DNA of 64,000 nt, from positions 1,798,001-1,862,000 of the forward strand of contig NZ_CP017603.1 in NCBI RefSeq assembly GCF_001854185.1, written 5' to 3'. The translations under genes and the position numbers were made by a program. Positions 1 through 10,851 of this stretch are shown one piece after another. Within the stretch, counting starts at the first letter, position 1. Every line of letters begins with the position of its first letter. The notes beneath the pieces were generated by a model, which searched no databases, was not told the DNA's origin, and saw only the letters and a program-made list of their open reading frames with translations. Origin of the DNA: Clostridium formicaceticum (lineage in GTDB: Bacteria; Bacillota; Clostridia; Peptostreptococcales; Natronincolaceae).

Positions 1-3000
1 ATCTTGCCAACAAAGAAAACTATCTTTACTTTGCTTTAGCAGGGGATTACAAAGATAGTGATAGAATGGATTTACCAGAAGATCAAGCAATTATTGATGC
101 TGGTACCAAAGCAGCTGAAAAACTAAACCAAAAATATGGCAAAAATATTTTTTATTTTTTTCATAGGCAAAGACAATTTTGTGAAAAACAAAAAAAATGG
201 ATGGGATGGGAAAGAAAAAGAGGTGCTCTTGTTGAACTCAATGAACTGATTAAGGATTCAAAGGAGACTTCCTATAAGTTTATCTCAGGAAATATAGGAA
301 ACTTAAAGGACATCAAATATGTGATTACTATTGATGCAGATACCCAGTTACCTATAGACGCAGCAAAAAAACTTATTGGCATCGCCAGTCATCCTTTACA
401 TAAGCCCATCATTGATGAGGAAAAAGGCAGGGTTGTAGAAGGCTATGGCCTTGTACAGCCTAGAATAGGTGTTAATATCGAAAGTACAAATACATCTTTT
501 TTTACTAAAATATTTGCAGGGCGGGGAGGAATAGATGTCTATACTGTGGCTAATTCTGATGTTTATCAGGATTTATTCGGAAGGGGAATTTTCACAGGTA
601 AAGGGATTTATCATATTGATGTTTTCCATAAAGTTTTAGGGGAAGCCATCCCAGACCATACGATATTAAGTCATGATCTTTTAGAGGGGAGCTATGTGGG
701 GACAGGTTTGGCTACTGATTTTGAGTTGATTGATAATTACCCATCCAAATATAATGCTTATGCCATGCGATTGCATCGATGGGTGCGGGGAGATTGGCAA
801 CTGATACGATGGTTATTTTCTAAGGTGAAAAATCGAAGAGGCGTAATTGTGAAAAACCCTCTTACCGCTTTGGCTAAATGGCAGATTTTAGATAACATGA
901 GGAGAAGTCTTGTGCCGATAGCCTTAGTGCTGCTATTTGTTTTGGGCATGACGCTATTTCCTGGATCCCCAATTTTTTGGATAGGTCTGGGGTTGGTGAC
1001 GATTGGCTTTCCTTTGGTGCTGAGTCTTTTTGATTATTTAAGGGAGCGACACTATAAAGCCATCAATGAGCGATTAGATGCTGACATCATCGTTGGACTA
1101 AGAGCCAGTGGGTACCAAGCTCTGCTAACATTTATCTTTTTGCCTTACCAAGCTTATATGATGGGGGATGCTATTCTTCGCACCCTATATCGTGTTTATA
1201 TTTCTAAGGAAAACCTACTGGAATGGGTTACAGCGGCTGATGTAGAAAAAAATCTCCAAAAGGATCAGAGAAGTTTTATAAAAAGGATGCAAAGTGCTAT
1301 CGTTATAGCAGTAATCGTTTTTTTTGCTATTCTATATCGTCAACCTTTGCATTTAATCTATGGGTTTCCTATAGTGATTCTATGGGGGATGGGACCCTGG
1401 ATTGCTTTTCACATTAGTAAAGAAATAGAAAAAAAGGAAGAAATCCTAGAAGAAAAGGAGATACAGCAGTTGCGTAGGGTTGCAAGAAAAACCTGGGCTT
1501 ACTACGAAGATTTTGCAGGAGAAGAAAATAATTATCTCCCTCCTGATAATTATCAGGTCTTTCCCCCAAATGAATTGGCCTATAGAACCTCTCCAACCAA
1601 TATTGGCTTCCTCTTGATGGCTATCTTAGCTGCAAGAGATTTTGGTTATTTATCCACTGGGAAGATGATGGATAGTATTGAAAAAACCATCACTACTGTA
1701 GAAAAAATGGATACCTGGCGGGGGCATCTTTATAATTGGTATGATACAAGGACATTAGAAGTTTTAAGACCCTATTATATCTCTACTGTGGATAGTGGAA
1801 ATTTCATCAGCTACTTAATTACAGTGAAGGAGGGGATAAAGGAATATTTAGAAAAGCCCTTGATCGATAAAAATATGCTGCAGGGTTTAGCGGATACACT
1901 TACTTTGATGGAAGATGAAACAACGATAGATCCATCTCTATTGAAGGAATTGCTAAAAAATGAAGAGATGAATTTAAGTGAATTTATAGACAAGATTGAA
2001 AATCTCCATCAAACCCAAGAAATAGGAGAATGCGGTTGGAAGCGAAGATTTGATGATATGGTGAATGATTTTAGCAAAGAATTAACCATGTTTTTTCCCT
2101 CTAAAGATTTATTAAATAGCAGACGAAGGCTATCAAATTTAGAGAATCTGTCCCTCTTAGGCTTAAAGGAGAACTATGAAAAAATTTTATCGAAAATAAA
2201 GAATAAGAAAGAAGATGAAGTTGTAAAAGAATTGATGGAAAAACTGCACTATGTAGACAGAAAAATTAACAAAGCCAATGCTTTAATAGAAAGAATTTCC
2301 AGCATGGTGACGGCAGCAGAATTTGTACATTTATATGACTTTAAGCGACATCTGTTCTCTATCGGCTATAATGTTGATGAAGAGAGACTTACCAACGCTT
2401 ATTATGACTTATTAGCCTCAGAGGTGAGGACAACCAGCTATTTGGCCATAGCTAGAAGAGAAGTACCTAAAAAGCATTGGTTTAAGTTGGGAAGAGCTAT
2501 GTCTATTATTGAAGGCTATAGAGGTCTGGTATCTTGGACAGGTACTATGTTTGAGTATTTTATGCCCTATTTGGTGATGAAAAACTATGAGAATACCCTG
2601 ATGGAGGAGAGTTATGCCACTGCTATAAAAGCACAAAAACGCTATTGCCAGCAGAGAAAAGTTCCCTGGGGAATTTCAGAATCTGGTTACTATGCCTTTG
2701 ATATGGCACTCAATTATCAGTATAAAGCCTTTGGTGTACCGGATTTAGGGTTAAAGCGAGGACTGTCAAAGGATATGGTCATCTCCCCCTACTCTACCTT
2801 TTTAGCACTGCCCTTTGCATCTAAGGAGGCGATGAAAAATATCCATGAGCTAACAAAAGAGGGATTAGAAGCAGAATATGGCTTTTATGAAGCGATGGAC
2901 TATACCCCAAGAAAAGTAGCAGAGAATAAAGTCGGGGAGATTGTAAAAAGCTTTATGGCCCATCATCAAGGGATGATTTTTGCTTCTTTAGATAATTTTC

Positions 3001-6000
3001 TCAATAAAAATATTATGCAGGCAAGATTTCATCGAGATCCTGTTGTTCGAGCTGGAGAAATCCTATTACAGGAACGCATTCCTCTAAGAATGATTATTAC
3101 GAAACAGTACAAAGAAGCGGTAGAGCCTTTGAAAAAGGAAGAGGGAAGCTATGAAAGAATGGTGGCAACTTATGGTATGCCAGAGAATGCTTTACCAAAA
3201 TGCCACCTTCTCTCCAATGGTAGATACGCTGTGATGCTTACCAACATTGGAACAGGCTATAGTAAAATGGAAAAATTACAAATTACCAGATGGCGTGAAG
3301 ATGCAATCCATGGAAAGGATGGCACACATATTTTTATCCGTCACCTGAACAGCGATAAAATATGGACCACAGCCATGGCACCTATTTCACAGGAACCAGA
3401 TGCCTATAAGGTAAAATTTCTTCAAGATAAGGTAACATTTCTTCGTACGGATGAAGATATAGATACCTTTACAGAAATCGTTGTGTCCCCAGAGGATGAT
3501 GTGGAAATTAGGAGAGTGACATTAACGAACCATGGAAATGAAACGGCTAATATAGAGGTTACCAGCTACTTTGAAACAGTAATGACTTATCAGGCAGCGG
3601 ATGTTGCCCATCCTGCCTTTAGTAATCTTTTTGTTAGAACGGAAGTGTTGTCTGAACATGACACTTTAATCGCTTCTAGAAGACCTAGAGAACATGGACA
3701 AGAAACCAAATGGATTTTCCACACCATCACTGTTGATGGAGAAACCATGGGAGGGCTTGAATATGAGAGCAATAGAGGGGCTTTTATTGGCAGAGGTAGA
3801 AACGTTAGCAATGCTATTGGACTAAGACAACCTTTGAGCGGCACAGCAGGCATTGTTCTTGATCCTATTATGAGTCTAAGAAAAACCATAAAAGTACCAG
3901 CAGGGAAGGCAGTGACTATTTCCTTTAGCACTGGCATCCATGATACAAGAGAGGAAGTTATCAAACTAGCAAAAAAATATCGGGAGCATTCTTCCCAACA
4001 ACGTTCTTTCCAATTAGCCATTACTAGAAGCCAAGTAGAAGCTAGTTATTCGAACTTAAAACCAGCGGAGATGAGGATTTATCAAGAAATGATTTCCTCC
4101 ATCCTGTATCTGAATCCTATAAGAAGAAAATATGAAGATATTCTCAAGCGAAATACCAAAGCCCAATCTAGCCTCTGGGCCTATGGTATATCAGGGGATT
4201 TGCCGATTGTATTGGTATCGATAAAAAGTACAGAGGATATTGACGTTGTGGGGCAAGTGCTAAAAGCCCATGAATACTGGAGAATGAAGGGATTAAGTGT
4301 TGATCTTGTGGTCTTGAATGAAGATGAAAGCAACTACTTGCAGCCTTTACAACAACAAATTCACGATAGGGTTGCTGCAAGTCAAGGAAGGTATTTATTA
4401 GATCAGCCAGGAGGCATTTTTATAAGGAGTGCTGACATCATCCCAGAAGAAGACCAAGTCCTTCTCTATACAGTGGCAAGAGTCGTTATCAAGGCGGAAG
4501 CTGGTCCGCTGCATACACAGTTAGACAGTATAAAAGAGGAAAGTACAGAAAAAGCAATGAAAATCTTTACCAAAGAAAAACAACAATATTTAAGTAAGGA
4601 GGAGGTTTTAGACCTAGACTACTACAATGGCTATGGAGGCTTTAGTAAGGATGGAAGAGAGTATATAATTCGTCTCAAAGAAAACCTCTATACGCCGGCA
4701 CCATGGATTAATGTTGTGGCCAATAAAAATTTTGGTTTTATTGTTTCTGAAAGAGGTTCTAGTTTTACCTGGGCAGAAAATAGTAGGGAAAATAAACTAA
4801 CCCCTTGGTCCAATGATCCTGTAACAGATCCTTCGGGAGAAATTGTCTACCTTAGAGATGAGGAGACGGGAGAAGTTTGGTCAATAACGGCTTCTCCTAT
4901 TAGGGAAAAGGAAAGCTATACCATCTCCCATGGCTTAGGTTATTCCACCTTCCGACATCATAGTCAAGGGATTTTACAGGAATTAACGATGTTTGTTCCG
5001 AAGGAAGACGCAATAAAAATCAATTTGATAAAATTAAAGAATAGCAGCAATAGCAATAGAAAGCTGACTTTAACCTATTATTTAAGGCCCGTGATGGGGG
5101 TCAGTGATCAAGTTACCCAACAGCACATTATTACAGAAAAAGGTGAAAACATAGATGCAATGTTGATACAAAACCCTTATAATTCTGATTTTCCTGGTAG
5201 GATAGCCTTTGCTGCTGCTTCGGAGAAAATAGATTCTTATACCTGTGATCGACAAGAATTTATAGGCTTTGAGGGAAGTTTAATCCATCCGGTTGCCCTT
5301 AAGCGGGAAGGCTTATCGAACAAAGCCGGTGCAGGCTATGATCCCTGTGTAGCCCTTCAGATAACAATCAATCTTTTGGCAAATACAGAAAGGGAAATCG
5401 TATTTTTATTTGGTCAAAGTGAAAATATTGAAAAAGTTAATCATATGGTTAAACAATATAAAAGTATCAACAATAGCAAGCAGGCCCTTGAGGAAGTAAA
5501 AGCCTACTGGTTACAATTGGTGGATACAATTCAGGTAAAAACCCCGGATCTATCTATGAATCTCATGTTAAACCAATGGCTATTGTATCAAACCATATCC
5601 TGCAGAATCTGGGCAAGGTCAGCATTTTATCAATCAGGAGGAGCCTATGGCTTTAGAGATCAGCTTCAGGATGCGATGAACATGGTATATCCTCTAGCAG
5701 AGGCCACCAGAGAGCAGATTTTACTCCACTGTGCCCATCAATTTGTGGAGGGAGATGTACAACACTGGTGGCATCCTGGGGCAGGTGATAAGGGCATACG
5801 AACACGCTTTTCTGATGATTTATTGTGGCTGCCCTTTGCCGTGGTAGAATATCTGCATAATACAGGAGACTACAGTATTTTGGAGGAAGAGGTACAATTT
5901 TTAGAAGAAGAACCTTTAAGAGAGCATGAGGATGAAAGATACGGAATTCCAAGAATTTCTGAAGAAAAAGCTCCTGTGTATGAACACTGTATCAGAGCTA

Positions 6001-7013
6001 TTGAAAGAGGATTGCAGTTTGGAGAAAATGGTATACCTTTGATGGGTTCTGGTGATTGGAACGATGGCATGAATACAGTAGGAAACAAAGGAAAAGGTGA
6101 AAGCGTGTGGCTAGGCTGGTTTTTATATACCATCTTAAATGGATTTTCTGAAGTATGCAATAAGATGCAGGAGGAAGGAAGAAGTAAAAGATATAAAGAT
6201 TTTGCCAAACAGATTGCTGAAGCGATAGAAAAAAATGCCTGGGACGGGGCATGGTATATTCGCGCCTTTTATGATGATGGAAGTCCGCTGGGTTCCTCAC
6301 AAAATAGTGAATGTAAAATTGACTCGTTGGCGCAATCCTGGTCTATCATTTCTGAGGGGGGCAGAGAAGATCGAAGTAAAAGGGCCATGGAGGCTGTAGA
6401 ACAGTACTTGATTAAACGGAACGAAGGATTAATCCTTCTTTTCACCCCGCCTTTCGATAAAAGTGAACAAAACCCTGGTTATATCAAAGGGTATGTTCCA
6501 GGAGTAAGGGAAAATGGCGGGCAATATACCCATGCAGCCACCTGGGTCATCAAAGCCTTTGCTATGGCTGGTGAAGGTGATAAGGCTTGGGAGCTTTTTA
6601 ATCTCATTAATCCTATCAATCATACTAGAACTCACCTTGAGTGTGCTACTTATAAACTGGAGCCTTATGTCATGGCGGCAGATGTATATGCCGTCAGCCC
6701 TCATACAGGAAGAGGTGGATGGAGCTGGTACACAGGTGTTTCAGGATGGATGTATAAGGTGGGGGTAGAATCTATACTAGGTCTAAAAAAGAATGAAGAT
6801 AAGCTTTTTATCGACCCTTGTATACCAAAGGATTGGCAGCAATATGAGATGCGTTACAGGTATAAAAGCACCTATTATCATATCATCGTAAAAAATCCTA
6901 ACGCTGCAAATCATCAGGTGAAGAAAATGCAGCTAGATGGAACAGAAGTACAAGAAGGATATATTTCTCTGGTAGACGATCAAAAAACACATGAAGTCCA
7001 GGTAATACTATAA
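1..7013 (+). CDS. Cyclic beta-1,2-glucan synthase-like protein (ChvB/NdvB type), 5' truncated by the window
   Basis: The reading frame is already open at position 3, so the true start lies upstream; the first ATG at 66 is internal. About 2335 residues are visible. The order matches cyclic glucan synthases: a family-2/84-type glycosyltransferase core with a DADTQLP metal-binding motif and an RLHRWVRGDWQ acceptor-site motif, then paired membrane segments around residues 280-330, 350-370 and 410-445, then a glycoamylase-like domain (near residues 890-930), then GH94-type phosphorylase modules ending with GSGDWNDGMN, which carries the expected catalytic Asp. Family members build beta-1,2-glucan on a protein-linked primer at the inner membrane and tailor ring size with the GH94 part. 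In a Firmicute the exact product is inferred. A strong terminator follows 4 nt after the stop. Confidence 0.88.
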   Translation, partial: LANKENYLYFALAGDYKDSDRMDLPEDQAIIDAGTKAAEKLNQKYGKNIFYFFHRQRQFCEKQKKWMGWERKRGALVELNELIKDSKETSYKFISGNIGNLKDIKYVITIDADTQLPIDAAKKLIGIASHPLHKPIIDEEKGRVVEGYGLVQPRIGVNIESTNTSFFTKIFAGRGGIDVYTVANSDVYQDLFGRGIFTGKGIYHIDVFHKVLGEAIPDHTILSHDLLEGSYVGTGLATDFELIDNYPSKYNAYAMRLHRWVRGDWQLIRWLFSKVKNRRGVIVKNPLTALAKWQILDNMRRSLVPIALVLLFVLGMTLFPGSPIFWIGLGLVTIGFPLVLSLFDYLRERHYKAINERLDADIIVGLRASGYQALLTFIFLPYQAYMMGDAILRTLYRVYISKENLLEWVTAADVEKNLQKDQRSFIKRMQSAIVIAVIVFFAILYRQPLHLIYGFPIVILWGMGPWIAFHISKEIEKKEEILEEKEIQQLRRVARKTWAYYEDFAGEENNYLPPDNYQVFPPNELAYRTSPTNIGFLLMAILAARDFGYLSTGKMMDSIEKTITTVEKMDTWRGHLYNWYDTRTLEVLRPYYISTVDSGNFISYLITVKEGIKEYLEKPLIDKNMLQGLADTLTLMEDETTIDPSLLKELLKNEEMNLSEFIDKIENLHQTQEIGECGWKRRFDDMVNDFSKELTMFFPSKDLLNSRRRLSNLENLSLLGLKENYEKILSKIKNKKEDEVVKELMEKLHYVDRKINKANALIERISSMVTAAEFVHLYDFKRHLFSIGYNVDEERLTNAYYDLLASEVRTTSYLAIARREVPKKHWFKLGRAMSIIEGYRGLVSWTGTMFEYFMPYLVMKNYENTLMEESYATAIKAQKRYCQQRKVPWGISESGYYAFDMALNYQYKAFGVPDLGLKRGLSKDMVISPYSTFLALPFASKEAMKNIHELTKEGLEAEYGFYEAMDYTPRKVAENKVGEIVKSFMAHHQGMIFASLDNFLNKNIMQARFHRDPVVRAGEILLQERIPLRMIITKQYKEAVEPLKKEEGSYERMVATYGMPENALPKCHLLSNGRYAVMLTNIGTGYSKMEKLQITRWREDAIHGKDGTHIFIRHLNSDKIWTTAMAPISQEPDAYKVKFLQDKVTFLRTDEDIDTFTEIVVSPEDDVEIRRVTLTNHGNETANIEVTSYFETVMTYQAADVAHPAFSNLFVRTEVLSEHDTLIASRRPREHGQETKWIFHTITVDGETMGGLEYESNRGAFIGRGRNVSNAIGLRQPLSGTAGIVLDPIMSLRKTIKVPAGKAVTISFSTGIHDTREEVIKLAKKYREHSSQQRSFQLAITRSQVEASYSNLKPAEMRIYQEMISSILYLNPIRRKYEDILKRNTKAQSSLWAYGISGDLPIVLVSIKSTEDIDVVGQVLKAHEYWRMKGLSVDLVVLNEDESNYLQPLQQQIHDRVAASQGRYLLDQPGGIFIRSADIIPEEDQVLLYTVARVVIKAEAGPLHTQLDSIKEESTEKAMKIFTKEKQQYLSKEEVLDLDYYNGYGGFSKDGREYIIRLKENLYTPAPWINVVANKNFGFIVSERGSSFTWAENSRENKLTPWSNDPVTDPSGEIVYLRDEETGEVWSITASPIREKESYTISHGLGYSTFRHHSQGILQELTMFVPKEDAIKINLIKLKNSSNSNRKLTLTYYLRPVMGVSDQVTQQHIITEKGENIDAMLIQNPYNSDFPGRIAFAAASEKIDSYTCDRQEFIGFEGSLIHPVALKREGLSNKAGAGYDPCVALQITINLLANTEREIVFLFGQSENIEKVNHMVKQYKSINNSKQALEEVKAYWLQLVDTIQVKTPDLSMNLMLNQWLLYQTISCRIWARSAFYQSGGAYGFRDQLQDAMNMVYPLAEATREQILLHCAHQFVEGDVQHWWHPGAGDKGIRTRFSDDLLWLPFAVVEYLHNTGDYSILEEEVQFLEEEPLREHEDERYGIPRISEEKAPVYEHCIRAIERGLQFGENGIPLMGSGDWNDGMNTVGNKGKGESVWLGWFLYTILNGFSEVCNKMQEEGRSKRYKDFAKQIAEAIEKNAWDGAWYIRAFYDDGSPLGSSQNSECKIDSLAQSWSIISEGGREDRSKRAMEAVEQYLIKRNEGLILLFTPPFDKSEQNPGYIKGYVPGVRENGGQYTHAATWVIKAFAMAGEGDKAWELFNLINPINHTRTHLECATYKLEPYVMAADVYAVSPHTGRGGWSWYTGVSGWMYKVGVESILGLKKNEDKLFIDPCIPKDWQQYEMRYRYKSTYYHIIVKNPNAANHQVKKMQLDGTEVQEGYISLVDDQKTHEVQVIL

Positions 7014-7016
7014 GTT

Positions 7017-7048
7017 AAAATGACCAAGATAGTTATCTTGGTCATTTT
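7017..7048 (+). terminator. Intrinsic terminator after the glucan synthase gene
   Basis: A perfect stem with arms AAAATGACCAAGAT and ATCTTGGTCATTTT closes on a 4-nt loop; the last arm supplies the T-tract. Confidence 0.85.
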
Positions 7049-7129
7049 CTATGAGCATAGTTTCACAAGAAACAGATTTTATGCGAATTTTTTCTTTTAG
7101 GATTAAGACCCTCACCTCTAAGCGTTAGC

Positions 7130-7166
7130 GTAGGTGGGCTTTTCAAATCAGGTGGAGTTCACTCTA
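7130..7166. repeat. Dispersed repeat fragment
   Basis: The stretch reading GTGGGCTTTTCAAAT then AGGTGGAGT recurs with few changes at about 21399-21428. It lies directly downstream of the unknown gene at 7168. Confidence 0.5.
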
Positions 7167-7167
7167 C

Positions 7168-7785
7168 TTATATCTTATAATGCAGTACCATGAAGATATT
7201 ACCACGGACTTCTCTAACTAATATAAAATGCTCAAACATTCCTTTGAGGGTAGTAATCATTTCGCCTTTTGAAAGCTTTAATTGAATTTCTCTTGGGATT
7301 TCATAAACATCTACATTTGCTTTATTCCAGTGCAGGTTTTGCAACTTAGAGGCTTGTATGTCATTAAGCAGTGCGAAGGGTATGGTTGCAAAAATATTGC
7401 CGCCAGAAACTTCATGAGCCTGCCAGAATTTATTGTGAAGGTCAAACACACCACTAAATTTTAAATCAGAAGTTCGCATCATAGCGAACCTTTCAAGGTA
7501 ATCACCATCATAATAATTTTTTGTGGTAACAGGTTTATATAAAAAAACTTCCTCTGCGATTTTTTCAATGTTGATATTAATATGGTTGGTTATTGAGGAA
7601 CTTTCCTTACGGCTCTTCATAGTTAATAAATATTTTTTGTAAGCTTCAGTTGCCTCTACTAATTCCTCTAATAAGCCTATTTCTGTGTCGGTATATGCAT
7701 TTTCATCTAAAGTCTTTGCGATACTTTTAATTTTATAAAGTTCACTATGCAAATCAGCCACCATCCCTGACAATAATAAATTCAT
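7168..7785 (-). CDS. Hypothetical protein, about 200 aa
   Basis: I do not recognise this protein. It is soluble-looking and mixed in charge, with an N-terminal helical half containing a run of Glu (ETEAYKKYLL region) and a C-terminal half with alternating hydrophobic strands ending EVRGNIFMVLHYKI. The frame opens at 7845, but that ATG has no ribosome-binding site and a TATAAT lies about 8 nt before the ATG at 7785, so translation probably starts at 7785, at the ATG at 7764, or at a TTG at 7752 preceded by GGGATGGTGG. It is a lone gene between dispersed repeat fragments on both sides, which suggests an inserted or transposed segment. No function is proposed. Confidence 0.55.
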   Translation of the reverse strand: MNLLLSGMVADLHSELYKIKSIAKTLDENAYTDTEIGLLEELVEATEAYKKYLLTMKSRKESSSITNHININIEKIAEEVFLYKPVTTKNYYDGDYLERFAMMRTSDLKFSGVFDLHNKFWQAHEVSGGNIFATIPFALLNDIQASKLQNLHWNKANVDVYEIPREIQLKLSKGEMITTLKGMFEHFILVREVRGNIFMVLHYKI

Positions 7786-7952
7786 AATTCTATTATAGTA
7801 TAGATTTAACAATAAAAAAATAAATTCTATGTCACAAATAAACATATTTTTTCATAATAGGATCATATGCGACATTTTTTCAAAAGAAAAAAGGGAGGGT
7901 TCATCATCCTATGAACGCATCCCTAACTTTTAAGAGAATTTTTATTAAATTC

Positions 7953-7998
7953 GGCTATGATTCAGGGAGAGTAAAAACTCCCCTGAATGAAGTTTCAT
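7953..7998. repeat. Dispersed hairpin repeat
   Basis: ATTCAGGG and CCCTGAAT arms flank a core GAGTAAAAACTCCC. The same core and flanks, ending GAATTAAGTTTCAT, recur at 21307-21353. It lies just past the stop of the permease gene and may act as its 3' end. Confidence 0.55.
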
Positions 7999-8003
7999 CT
8001 TAT

Positions 8004-9977
8004 CTACGGCGTATCTAATTGATTGAGATAGGCCCTTAAGGCATCAGAAGCAGGTATGGCTTGGGAGATGTATTCCATGTGATGGGCGTAACCTGAAGTG
8101 TTTTTAATGTAGAAGCCAACCCAGAGGGTTTCATCTCTTCCTGTTTCCTCTAAGTAGCTGCTGAGATTCAATAACTCTTCTATCACTTGAGGATCCTTTA
8201 TCTCTACCCTTTTAGTACCTGAGGTTTCTCCTCTTTTTTCTAAAACAATGTAGTCTATATCCTCTGGCAAAAGCATGACACTTTGGTAGATACCTTCATC
8301 CTTCAGCCACTGAATGACAGAAGTGTAACTATTTCTAATGGCATAACCTATACGTCTTTCTTTATTATCTGTAATAAGGATTGTTGGAGCACCCTCTTTA
8401 GAGAAGGTTAATTCTTCAAAGGTAGATTTTTGTATCTCCCCTTGAAGAAGACCAACCAGTTCTTGTATCTTGACAGAGTCTGCCAGAATAACGGATTGCT
8501 TTGGAGAACGATGGTCTACAACCTCCATCAGTTTGATAGCATCGGGATTTTGCACAACAATAGGAAATCTCCTTTGTTTATATTCCACAGATTCATAAAT
8601 AGGTTTCAGTAAGGAGGCATATTCTTTTTCATTCAATATATACTCTCGCACTAAATGTTTATCATTTTTCAAAGTATAAACGATATATTGAGATCTACCA
8701 GATATAGGACGGGGAGATTGTGCCAATGCTTCGTGAAGCTTCATAACATTTTCTATATTTTCCTCCTCCACAAAAAAGTAATTGTTAAAATACAAGGAAT
8801 CCTCTATATCGGCTTCTTCTTCAAAGCGATTCCAACTATAGATGTAATTATTAAAATAGACTTTTTCAACTTCTTCGATATCTGGTATACGACCTACATA
8901 GCCGATAACATCCATTTTAAGTCCTGTAAGCATCAGCAATAACAGAAATGCATAGGCTAAATAGCCTCTATAGGCAGACCAGACTCTAAAGGATTTTTGT
9001 AAAAGCATTTCGGCAATGATATAACCCAAAAGAGAGCTAAATAGGTATCCAAAGACAATGGTAGCGAAGGAATCTCCTAAGATACTTGAAAAATAAATTC
9101 CTCCCAATAACATGCTGCATACAGTTACACCATATTTGAAGATAGGCTGTATTGGTGTGAAGGCGATGACATCACTTGCTACTTCTATGTTTCTTATTTT
9201 ATATACACAGTATGCAGCGATGAAAAATACCACCATCAGGACGGTATAGCTTAACAGCAGGTTTGTCGGCAGAAGGCCATCATCTATTCTGTTATTTAAT
9301 AATGTAAGCATAGGGAGGTGATCTAAGGCAGATTCATAAAGTCTAGTATATGTATAACCATGAAGTAATTGTTCCATATTGTAGCGGTATAACATATAAA
9401 TCCCTGCCGGCAGCATATGTAGAATATAGGTAAAAGCCATCTGGGCAATGGAGTTTCCTGTAAACATACCTACAAAAACTGCAATACTAAAAAATAAGCT
9501 ATTGAAAAATAACGTATAGCCGAACCACCGTAAGATATCGATAAAAGAATAATATTCTCCCAAAATGGTGATAGTTTGAAGGATCATCAATATAAAAGCA
9601 ATGATTACTACAGGAAGTACCATCAGCAGTAAGCCAGCGGTACTATGACTAGCATACAGGGTTTTTCTATTAAAAGGCAAACTATGAATCATGGCAGCTG
9701 CGTTGGGTTTTTGCATATATCGGAAAACTAACACAGCTAGTAACACTGGCACCACAAAGGTTAATAAAATTTGAAGACTATTTTGATGGTGAAATAGGTC
9801 AAGAGAATTTTTAATTTGATTTCTAACCCATTCATGTTCAACAGCATTTTTTAACATCATTTGTTTTAAGGGCAACATAAAAAATAATAGTAGTCCATAT
9901 AGGGCGCTTGCCCACCAAAAACGTTTAAAATCACTTAAGAGTAAACCTTTTTTAAATAAGGATGTTTTGGATGTCAT
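8004..9977 (-). CDS. ABC-2 type transporter permease with large extracytoplasmic domain
   Basis: A 657-residue membrane protein, the transmembrane partner of the ATPase gene that overlaps its start by 26 nt. Membrane segments are clear near residues 22-40, 68-84, 108-135, 150-175, 178-200 and 235-258, then three more between about 285 and 355. Residues 370-655 form a soluble, probably external domain without a signature I know. The layout matches YtrC-type permeases in GntR-ABC operons of Firmicutes, which respond to cell-envelope stress or peptide antibiotics. The start ATG follows AGGAGG at normal spacing. Substrate is unknown. Confidence 0.8.
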   Translation of the reverse strand: MTSKTSLFKKGLLLSDFKRFWWASALYGLLLFFMLPLKQMMLKNAVEHEWVRNQIKNSLDLFHHQNSLQILLTFVVPVLLAVLVFRYMQKPNAAAMIHSLPFNRKTLYASHSTAGLLLMVLPVVIIAFILMILQTITILGEYYSFIDILRWFGYTLFFNSLFFSIAVFVGMFTGNSIAQMAFTYILHMLPAGIYMLYRYNMEQLLHGYTYTRLYESALDHLPMLTLLNNRIDDGLLPTNLLLSYTVLMVVFFIAAYCVYKIRNIEVASDVIAFTPIQPIFKYGVTVCSMLLGGIYFSSILGDSFATIVFGYLFSSLLGYIIAEMLLQKSFRVWSAYRGYLAYAFLLLLMLTGLKMDVIGYVGRIPDIEEVEKVYFNNYIYSWNRFEEEADIEDSLYFNNYFFVEEENIENVMKLHEALAQSPRPISGRSQYIVYTLKNDKHLVREYILNEKEYASLLKPIYESVEYKQRRFPIVVQNPDAIKLMEVVDHRSPKQSVILADSVKIQELVGLLQGEIQKSTFEELTFSKEGAPTILITDNKERRIGYAIRNSYTSVIQWLKDEGIYQSVMLLPEDIDYIVLEKRGETSGTKRVEIKDPQVIEELLNLSSYLEETGRDETLWVGFYIKNTSGYAHHMEYISQAIPASDALRAYLNQLDTP

Positions 9978-10851
9978 AGCCCATTCCTCCTAACTCATAG
10001 ATAAAAATTTCCTCCAGTGTTAGTGGCAGAACGTCTAGTATAACAGGATTTTCTTTTTTTATAATAGAGAGCAATTGTTCTTTATCTCCCTTTACAATCA
10101 ATAGTAGGATACTACCACTTTCTGAGCGGTGTAGCACTTGAAGTTCTTCTAAAAATCCATTAGGAACTTCTCCTGAAAAGGCTACCTGTAATTTATGAAT
10201 ATCTGATTTCATATTATCAAGTTCCCTTTCTACCACGATTTTTCCATGATGAAGGATACCTACATGATCACATACGTCTTCTAGTTCCCGTAAATTATGG
10301 GAGGAGACTAAAATGGTTGTTTGACGTTCTACTACATCCTGCAGCATAAGATTCCATACTTTTTTACGCATAACAGGATCTAATCCGTCTACAGGTTCGT
10401 CTAAAATCATCACTTTAGGCATAATGCATATACCCAGCCAAAAAGCCACCTGCTTTTGCATACCCTTAGATAATTTAGTAATTCTCTTTTTGACATCAAT
10501 AGGAAATACCTGTTTTAAAGCTATGTAGCGTTCTTGATTCCATGTGGGATAAAGATCCCTGTAAAATCTTGCTGCTTCTTCAATACTATACTGTGAAAAA
10601 AAGTATAAGTCATCGGAGATATACACCATAGAAGACTTTATTTTGGGGTTTTCGTAGACAGGTTCCCCCCCTATTGTAACAGTTCCGCTATCTTGTCGAT
10701 AGATACCGATAAGATGCTTAATTAAGGTGGTTTTTCCAGCCCCATTAGGGCCAAGTAGACCATATACCGATGCTTCCTTTACATGAATATTTAGTTCATC
10801 CAAAGCTTTAAACGTACCAAAAGATTTACTTAATTGATTAACTTCAATCAT
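9952..10851 (-). CDS. ABC transporter ATP-binding protein (YtrB-like)
   Basis: A 299-residue ABC ATPase. The Walker A GPNGAGKTT lies near residues 33-41, the signature is the non-standard LSKGMQKQ, and Walker B reads MILDEPVDGLD followed by the switch His in LVSSHN. About 75 C-terminal residues beyond the nucleotide-binding domain are typical of ABC-2 exporters. The start overlaps the stop of the GntR gene as ATGA, and its 3' end overlaps the permease, so the three genes are translationally coupled. It powers the permease encoded at 8004-9977. Confidence 0.88.
   Translation of the reverse strand: MIEVNQLSKSFGTFKALDELNIHVKEASVYGLLGPNGAGKTTLIKHLIGIYRQDSGTVTIGGEPVYENPKIKSSMVYISDDLYFFSQYSIEEAARFYRDLYPTWNQERYIALKQVFPIDVKKRITKLSKGMQKQVAFWLGICIMPKVMILDEPVDGLDPVMRKKVWNLMLQDVVERQTTILVSSHNLRELEDVCDHVGILHHGKIVVERELDNMKSDIHKLQVAFSGEVPNGFLEELQVLHRSESGSILLLIVKGDKEQLLSIIKKENPVILDVLPLTLEEIFIYELGGMGYDIQNILI

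Noticed and set aside
5653-6300. Three overlapping minus-strand frames of about 100 residues
   Set aside because: They are shadows of the GH94 part of the glucan synthase gene, with no ribosome sites or family motifs.
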